From Pegoplata infirma (taxonomy: Eukaryota; Arthropoda; Insecta; Diptera; Anthomyiidae), in contig OY992536.1 of the NCBI GenBank assembly GCA_963921195.1, positions 286,397,530-286,461,529 of the forward strand: a stretch of 64,000 nucleotides of DNA, written 5' to 3'. Below are positions 57,196-64,000 of the stretch, in pieces; within the stretch, counting starts at the first letter, position 1; each line of letters starts with the position of its first letter. The notes beneath the pieces were generated by a model. That model did no database searches and had not been told where the DNA came from. It saw only the letters and a program-made list of their open reading frames with translations. The position numbers and the translations under genes are program-made.

Positions 57196-58855
57196 TCCTA
57201 GATTCTAGAATTTTTTTTGTTTGTTTAAAATTTGTAGGGTTAACTAACAACAACAATGCTAGAGAACAAAACAAAAAACTAAAGGACATGCTACTTTTAG
57301 TTTAGCAGCAAAAGTAACAACTAACATTCTTACTAACTACCACCATCACCAGTCAAATTCAGGTACCAACAACAATTTCCTAAATTACAAAAAAAAAAAA
57401 CAAGAACACGAAATTACTGAGATAAAGTTGATGATGATGATGATGAAATACCCCGAAAATTAAATTTAAGAGTCAAAAATTTTTGTATGCATGTTTGCAT
57501 GTACAAAGTGTAAGATTCCACGAATTTTCATTTAAAAAGGACATAAATGTAACAACAACCAAGAAAAGGTTTCTTTCAAATGTAAAAGGATCTTTTTTTT
57601 CTGTTCAAACAATTGCAGCTAATGTGTTCTTCTATGTTCTTTAGATTTTCTTTTAGAAAAAAAAAAACTATTCGAAAATTTTAGAAATTTTTCGAAACAA
57701 CATTGCATTCACTTAAATTGTGATGAAAAAAAGGAGGGCGCAACCAAATTGAACAAAACAATCAGGAGCGTGGTTAATGCCATTTACGCGTTTAAAAACA
57801 ATTGTTTTAGTTTTTGTAATTTTTTTTCAAGCGCTTTCACTTTCTTCTGTCTCTCTTTTTAATTTTATTTCATGTTTTCTTATCCTATTGTGTTTTTCTT
57901 AGCAAGGGTCCTAAAATATTTTAAAAATATTAACTTTGTTGAAATTCAACACCTTTTTTGCCCTACTCTGCACTCGATGGATGGTACATATGCATATGAA
58001 TATTAAAAATTTCAATAATATTTAAAAGGCTGTACTTTTAAGGATATTTTTAGATCAATCTGTTTGCTTTACAGTATAAGTCATTTTGAAGACCCAGAAA
58101 AAAATTCATCATCTTGATTTCACTCGTCGTAGAATGTGTGACTTTTCTTGATATGGTTTTGGTATTATGAAAAATCAATTCGTTTTGGTGGTATAATTTA
58201 AAATTATGTATACTTAATATTAAATGTTTAATCTTATTTATGGATTAGTTTTAGTTAGACAAAATATTACAAGAGTTTTTATTGAAGAATAGCATATTGA
58301 GGGATTATATTCAAAACACTCTATCTTAAAATATATGATATTGAAGGAAAATCAAGAAACTGTTTATTTTTTTTTAATTTTGTGCTATTGCCGATTTTTT
58401 GCACGAAAAAAAATAATAAGATAGAGGGTTTTGCATTGTTTAAATCCATTTTAAAACCAAATTTTAAAAATGTAAACAATTTTGCTAGATGCATGCAAAA
58501 ACTTCTAAAAAACATATTTGTAAAATAATTTTTTGGTGAGATAGACAGTTTTGCATTCAAAAAAATGAGTTGTATGAGATAGAGAAAAACCAAAAAGGTC
58601 AATAAATTTGCAAAAAAAAAAACAAGAAAAACATGCTTAACTAAATATTTAGTTATTAAAAAATAATATTCTTGAAAATACGAGATAGATGATTTTGAAT
58701 ATAAGCCTTCGATAAGTTTTGCAACTTCTATAAGGAGTTTTTATAATGTCACATTGTCCAAGTGTGAACTGGGCTAGGTTTTAAGAGTCTTAGGTCCTTC
58801 AATTACAGTAGCAAAGGATGAATAGGAGAAACCCTCAGTGCTCATTAAAAAACTA
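57196..58855. other. Non-coding DNA, probably unique
   Basis: AACAACAACAATG, GATGATGATGATGATG (57432-57447), CTCTCTTTTT and poly-A/T tracts; texture of fly intronic or intergenic DNA. The minus frame 58321-58602 (93 codons) has no recognisable family. Confidence 0.4.
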
Positions 58856-59060
58856 AGTGCACAGAAAAAATTTAAAACGAATTTCAATCAACAAAAACGC
58901 GGATTCAATCAATTTTTTGATAGAAACTCCTCCAATTAAAAAAATATTTTATACCAATCATCAAATTGTAGGTGATAGATTGAAAATTTTTTCAATCAAA
59001 CATTTTTTTGATTTTTATCAAAATATTGATCAATTTTGTATTTATAGTCAATCAAAATAA
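58856..59060. repeat. CACAGAAAAAATTT family member, copy 1
   Basis: GCACAGAAAAAATTTAAAAC, then ATTTCAATCAACAAAAACGC, GGATTCAATCAATTTTTTGA and GAAACTCCTCC. The same order is found at 60174-60300. Repeats the word AATCAAT(T/C)(T/A). A decayed TIR element; the right end is not located. Confidence 0.55.
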
Positions 59061-59163
59061 TGATTGAATTAACAAATAAATTATAAGCTTATGACAAAAT
59101 TATCGAAAAATGCATATTTTTTGCTTTCCAATATGTTCCAAACAAAAAAAGTAAAATCCGATT

Positions 59164-59894
59164 ATTATACCCTCCACTCTAGTGATAGAGGGTATATATA
59201 AGTTTGTCATTCCGTTTGTAACACCTCAAAATATTGGTCCAAGACCCCATAAAGTATATATATTCATGATCCTCAATCGATTTTAAGACGATCTATCGAC
59301 GTACGTTCGTCCGTCTGTCCGTCTGTCTGTCTGTCTGTTGAAAACACGCTAACTTTTGAAAGACTTTCAAAAGTTTTAAAGTGGTTCAACAGGTTTGAGC
59401 AAAAGACTGAATTTCAGCAAGGGTTTTTCATGAATTTACGAGATAAACCACACGGTAACTTTCGAACGACAATCCTGAGAGTGCTGAAGTGTGGCATCTA
59501 TATTTGTCGTTCCTCTGTTCCAGTTCTTTTCAAATCTAAGCCAACTCGGTCCAGTGGTTCCAAAGTTATAAGCAAAACCCTGAATTTCAGATTGGTTTCA
59601 CCTAAAATTCACGTGTTGAAAACCCTGAGTTTTAAAAAACAAGCTTTAAAAACAATTATTAGCACCAAAATTACTTTACAGAGTATTTTTGTCACTCAGA
59701 AATATTTTTACACTAAAAAAAAATTTACACTCGAAAAAATTTTTTTACAAAAATAAGTTTTTTACTCAAAATAAAATATTTCTAATCAAAATTGTTAATT
59801 TTTTTTACATTAAAAAATTCACTATTATTTAAAAATGGCATTGTGGAGGGTATTCATAGATTTGGCCAAGTCGAATTTAACTTTTATACTTGTT
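59164..59894. mobile_element. GGAGGGTATA-bounded fly repeat, fuller copy
   Basis: Begins ATTATACCCTCCACTCTAGT and ends GTGGAGGGTATTCATAGATT, then AGTCGAATTTAAC and TTTATACTTGTT. Carries ATAAGTTTGTCATTCCGTTT, CCCCATAAAGTATATATA and a run of GTCTGTC near 59315. It is the fuller form of the fragment at 1740-1980; its ACTTGTT end is the complement of the AACAAGTAA start at 48089. A second copy of the terminal GGCAAGGCCGAATTTAAC lies at 59932. The 108-codon frame (59430-59756) is not recognisable. Confidence 0.7.
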
Positions 59895-60173
59895 GTAATT
59901 TTTCAATTTTTTTTGGAATTTTACAAATTTCGGCAAGGCCGAATTTAACTTTTTTACTTGTTTTTTGTAATTTTACAATTTTTTTTTTGGAATTTTACAA
60001 ATTTCCAAGATAATTTTACAAAAAAATCTAGTAAATTCCGTTCATTTTAACTCGCGGCACACTTTAATTTTTGGAAAATTTCCACCACAATTTTGAATTT
60101 TTGAAAAATAAAAAAATGTCTTGTGACACATTATAAGGCCATTTGAAATTTGTAAAAAAAATGGTGGTTTTTC

Positions 60174-60395
60174 CTACACAGAAAGAATTGCAAATGAATT
60201 TTAATCACGAAAAACGCGGTTTCAATAAATTTTTTGATTGAAACTCCTTCTAGGAAGAAAATTGTTATACCAATTGAAAAATCGACAGTAAAATTAAATT
60301 AGATAAACTTTGATCAAAACAATGATTGATTCATTAAAAATTTTTTGATTAATAGATTTAATCCAAATTATTAAGCCAGTCACTTTTTGTGTGGA
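60174..60395. mobile_element. ACACAGAAAGAATT...TTTTTGTGTGG TIR element, copy 2
   Basis: Left TACACAGAAAGAATTGC, right TCACTTTTTGTGTGG. Interior matches 58856 (AACGCGGTTTCAATAAATTTTTTG, in pieces; GAAACTCCTTC) and repeats AATCAAA / TTTGATT words. Non-coding. Confidence 0.55.
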
Positions 60396-60419
60396 CCTGG
60401 ATTTAAAATATCAAGTTTA

Positions 60420-61350
60420 AAAGGCCATTACTTTAGGATATCAAAAAAGTACCAAAGTACAATTTTTTACCCTTTTTTACCCTCTTACAAGGGATGAATT
60501 TTAACCCTTTTGAACCGATATGCGTGAAACTTAAAATATATATAAAAGAGAGAATTCTTAAGTTGGCAGCTAAGCCGACACACCCCATTAGAGGCTTAAA
60601 TTTAAGTCGACACATATTTTTGCTCTAGACGTGTTAGTTCGGGAGTTAACGAAATTTTCCCGAAGGTCCACAATGTTTCATAAGGGGATGACGAAATCGG
60701 TTCATAAGGGTTGAGATACTTCCCATGTTAGTATTAGAAATTCCTAACAGTGTTTTGTCAGAATGTTTTGTTTCGATGGAGGATGCTACATTTCAAAAAT
60801 CCAGTTGGACTTTTATTTTAGGAGATGGAAAAAGTACCAAACTACACACAGCGTTTTTTTTTAATGATCCATTCCAAATTTCAAGTGAACCATTATTTCA
60901 GGAGTTAGAAAATGTACAAAAGTAAAAATGTTTACCTGTTTTCACCATTCAAACTCCTTAAAGATACCTTTTTCATAATGTTGGTCTGTTTTTCTTTCAA
61001 GGTCCTATATTTAAAATTTCACGTTTTTATGGGCTTTATTTCAGGAGAAATAAAAATAGTACTTAATTTCACTATTTTAGACATTTTTAACCCCTTAGAA
61101 TCGGAATTTTCAAAAATTTATTTTTTCAGAATGATTTTTTTGCTGGAGAACTCTACATTTCGAGTATCTGGACCATTATTTTAGAAAATATAAAAAGTAC
61201 CAAAAGTACACTTTATTACCTCCTAAGAATCGAAATTTCCAAAAACCCAGACTAAGTTTTTAACAAAATCCTAATGTTTTTTGAACTCTTAGAATCCCAC
61301 GATTCTCTGAAGTTTTTGTATTTTCTTTTCTAACATTTTTGCCCACCCTT
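60420..61350. repeat. Degenerate array, second locus of the AGTACCAAAGTACAA repeat
   Basis: TTAGGATATCAAAAAAGTAC, CCAAAGTACAATTTTTTACC, GATGCTACATTTCAAA, TTTTAGGAGATGGAAAAAGT, AATCGGAATTTTC and similar words recur in the order seen at 20.6-21.6 kb. It is interrupted at 60488-60727 by the TTA-target element. Small frames (60725, 60912) are repeat translation. Confidence 0.65.
60488..60727. mobile_element. 240-bp second copy of the CAAGGGA foldback element, TTA target
   Basis: CAAGGGATGAATTTTAACCC at left, GGGTTGAGATACTTCCCATG at right. TTA on both sides (60485-60487, 60728-60730). Shares GAACCGATATGCGTGAAACT, AAGCCGACACACCCC and GGTTCATAAGGG with 50273-50859. An internally deleted sister. Confidence 0.83.
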
Positions 61351-62009
61351 TTTTGAACTTCCACCAATGTGCTCTAGTACACTCAAACAGGTGGCAATGC
61401 CAGTAAACCAATCTTAAGCTGTTGTAAAAAACCAAGTGTCTGTAAAAACAAATACTCTTTTGATAATACTCGTAAATGTACCAACTTTATTACTTTTTAT
61501 GTTTATTATCATGTTGATATTTTATGACATCTTGTTGTTATCATAGAAAACAAAACACAACAAATTATGATAGAAAACAATAAATCCACAGGAAAAAATC
61601 AAAACAACAAATCAAAAAATTTATCATGTTTTAATCGACCAAAAATTTTATTTCAGGAAAATTAAATACAATTTAACAGTTGTAAAACTTAAATACATAA
61701 TTTTTATGATACACGTATTCCAAAAACAAAAAAGACAACAAATTAAATTATTTTATGAAGCACAGTGGTTAGAAAAAATAATAATTCTAAAATTACTCAA
61801 GATACTGCAAGAAGGAATTAAAAGAATGATAAAACTCTCTCTGGGGTCTTTTTCACCTTTTTCTGGGAGCCTTTCGCTCAGTGTTGCCACTTCATGTATA
61901 ATTTCTCGTGTGATTTTCGGCTTTATGCATAAAGCCGAAAATAATAGCGTAATAGTGTAATAGTTTCCATGTGTAATTTATGAATAAAATAGAGTTTCAT
62001 TGAAATTTA
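61351..62009. other. Non-coding DNA with a 28-bp perfect palindrome
   Basis: 61914-61941 is a perfect palindrome (TTTTCGGCTTTATG followed by its complement). An 84-codon frame (61706-61960) runs into it and has no recognisable family. The rest is AT-rich with CAACAAAT words. Confidence 0.5.
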
Positions 62010-64000
62010 TTTAAATAAAAGTCCTATTTTGGTACTTTTTATAAAAAATGTACAATTTTGTTACTTTTTTTTATCAAAAGGTACGATTTTGTAAAGGTTT
62101 ATATTGGCTGGTTCTTTCTATAACAATTACGTTTTTTGTACTTTTTATAAAATTTTTTTTTTTATAATTACTCCAAAAATGTTTCTTTGCTATAAAAGGT
62201 ACCAAAGTTATACTTTTTTAATACGAAATATAAAAAGTATTAAAATAGCTCTTTTTAAGAAAACAATACTAAAATAGTACTTTTTGATAAAGAGTACTAA
62301 AATCCTACTTTTATAAAAAGTACAAAATTATTACTTTTTTATAAAAAAATACCAAATAGTACTATTTTTATAAAAAGTATTAAATTTTTTTTTTATAAAT
62401 AGTATAAAAATATTTTTTTTTTAAAAAAGTACCAAAATACTTTTTTTTTTTTTATAAAAAGTATCATAACAGAACTTTTTCATAAAAGTAAAAAAAGTTT
62501 AAAATAAATTATTAAAATAGTACTTATTTACCCAAATAGTACTATTTTATGAGAAGTATTAAAACAATATATAAAAAAAACAATTTTGGTACTTTTTATT
62601 TAAAGTACTATTTCGTACTTTTAATGAAAATGTACTAATTTGTTTAGTTTGAAATTGTATGGAGAACCGACGATTTTATATAACAAAGTTCGGTAGAAAA
62701 ATGTTATAGAAACACTTTTAACGAAAGTTGTCGGTAATTATCAAATTTTGAAAATTTAACTACAGATTTTTGTCGTTGAAAGGTTAGTGAATTGCGGTAG
62801 TGGTTAAAACTTTAAATAAAAATGGTTACTTTGGTACTTTTAATAACAAATAATTTTTTGTATTTCTTATAAAAGTTTTTTTTTCATAAAAAGTACTAAA
62901 ATTGTTATTTTTTTTACCAAAACAGTTTTTTTTTATAAAAAGTACCAAAATAGAACTTTTTCATAAAAAGTCCAAAAAAAGTATTTTGTTATAAACAGTA
63001 AGAAAATTCTTCTTTTTTAAAAAAGTGCCAAAATAATATTTTTTTATAAAGAATACCGAAAAGAATTTTTTTATAAAAAGTACCAAAATATTTTTTTATA
63101 AAAAGTACAAAAATTTTTTTTTATAAAAAGTACCAAAATATATTTTTATAAAAAGTACCAAAATTGTTTTTTTATAAGGAGCACCAAAGTCGTTTTTTTT
63201 TTTAAAAAAGAAGTTACAAAACAGAACTTTTTCATAAAAAGTACCAATTTTTTTTTATATAAAGCAACAAAATTGTTTTTTTATAAAGAGCACCAAAGCT
63301 GTTTTTTATAAAAAAACAGTTACAGAACAGAACTTTTTCATAAAAAGTACCAAAATATAACTTTTTCATAAAAAGCAACAACTTTCATATTTTTTGTTAT
63401 AAAAAATACCAAAATTGATTTTTATAAAGAGCACCAAAACCGTTTTTTTATAAAAAGTTGCAAAACAAAACATTTTCATAAAAAGTACCAAAATAGAACT
63501 TTTTCATAAACATAAAAAGTACCAAAAAAACTTTTTCATAAAAAGTACTTTTTTAAATATTTTTTAAAAAAAAATATTGAAACAGTATCTTTTTACCAAA
63601 ACTGTACTCTTTTAAAAGAAGTACCAAAACAGTATATAAAAACGATTTTGGAATTTCAGTACCACTTTATATAAAAAAAATAATTTTTATTCAAATGTTT
63701 TTTTTAAAAATGTTGGTACTTTTTATGAAAAAGTACTATATTTGTTCTTTTAACTTATTCTTTAATGGTGCTACAAAATTGTATCATCATAGTACTTTTT
63801 ATAAAGATTTTTATTAAGAGTACCAAAATAGTAGTTTTTTTGTAGAGAATAAAAATAGTACTTTTTTTATAAAAAGTACCAAAATAGTTTTTTAAAAAAA
63901 ACACCAAAACTGTTTTTTTTATAAAAAGTACCAAATCAGTTTTTTTTATAAAAAGTACCAAAATAGTACTATTTTTTAAAAAGTACCAAAAAAAGTACTT
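62010..64000. repeat. AT-rich AGTACCAAAATAGTACTTTTT degenerate array, runs off window
   Basis: Dozens of variants of TTTTATAAAAAGTACCAAAA and its complement, at roughly 25-40-bp steps, filling the last 2 kb except for a ~180-bp gap (62650-62820) of unrelated sequence. TTTTTATAAAAA and GTAC are both self-complementary, so strand is ambiguous. The array continues beyond 64000. The minus 68-codon frame at 63755 is repeat translation. Confidence 0.9.

Noticed and set aside
59300..59340. GTCTGTCTGTC run as an independent microsatellite
   Set aside because: The same run sits at the same place in other copies of this fly repeat (1935, 48720, 49320), so it belongs to the element.

Overview
This window looks like eukaryotic, non-coding, repeat-built DNA from a large, AT-rich fly genome, probably a calyptrate fly such as a blowfly or house fly. 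That placement is inference. It rests on the extreme A/T content, decayed RNase H-bearing and CR1-like LINEs, many short terminal-inverted-repeat (TIR) elements, and repeat phrases typical of fly intergenic DNA (GGCAAGACCGACC, CCCCATAAAGTATATATA, CATCAAAATCGGTTC). I found no intact host protein-coding gene, no confident exon and no functional RNA gene. The short open frames are either LINE debris or chance frames in A/T-rich or tandem-repeat DNA.

Layout. About 0.9-13 kb is a graveyard of non-LTR retrotransposons on both strands. LINE A is at 2.03-4.65 kb (-). LINE B is at 6.19-8.42 kb (+) and is split by a younger 573-bp 5'-truncated copy C (-) with a 12-bp target duplication. A CR1-like RT scrap lies at 9.1-9.5 kb (+) and a second, longer one at 11.36-12.96 kb (-). 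About 13-26.5 kb holds short TIR elements (MITE-like), degenerate AGTACCAAAGTAC-type repeats and a cluster of ACGCCCC/AAAATCGG repeats. At 26.6-30.8 kb there is a tandem array with a 47-bp unit made of two palindromes, one of which contains TATCGATA, the DRE/BEAF-32 core. The same satellite reappears at 50.9-57.2 kb, split by a 3.06-kb element with inverted arms of nearly 0.7 kb. About 33-47.5 kb is a nest of hAT-like elements with 8-bp target duplications (33616-39028, 35662-36750, 40415-41040, 42005-42952, 46013-46831, probably 45789-47531). One of these has a paralogous empty site inside a local tandem duplication. From 62 kb to the end runs an AT-rich array based on AGTACCAAAATAGTACTTTT.

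How the parts relate. Nothing here forms a pathway. The window records layered transposition: old LINEs, then TIR elements inside LINE-rich and satellite DNA, then further elements inside those. At least six TIR insertions are flanked by TTA or TAA (a TWA-type target), and five by exact or near-exact 8-bp repeats. No transposase frame is visible, so all would have to be moved by enzymes encoded elsewhere. The most unusual structures are the TATCGATA double-palindrome satellite, the giant-armed foldback inside it, and the hAT-like element whose two ends carry TATTGG arrays.
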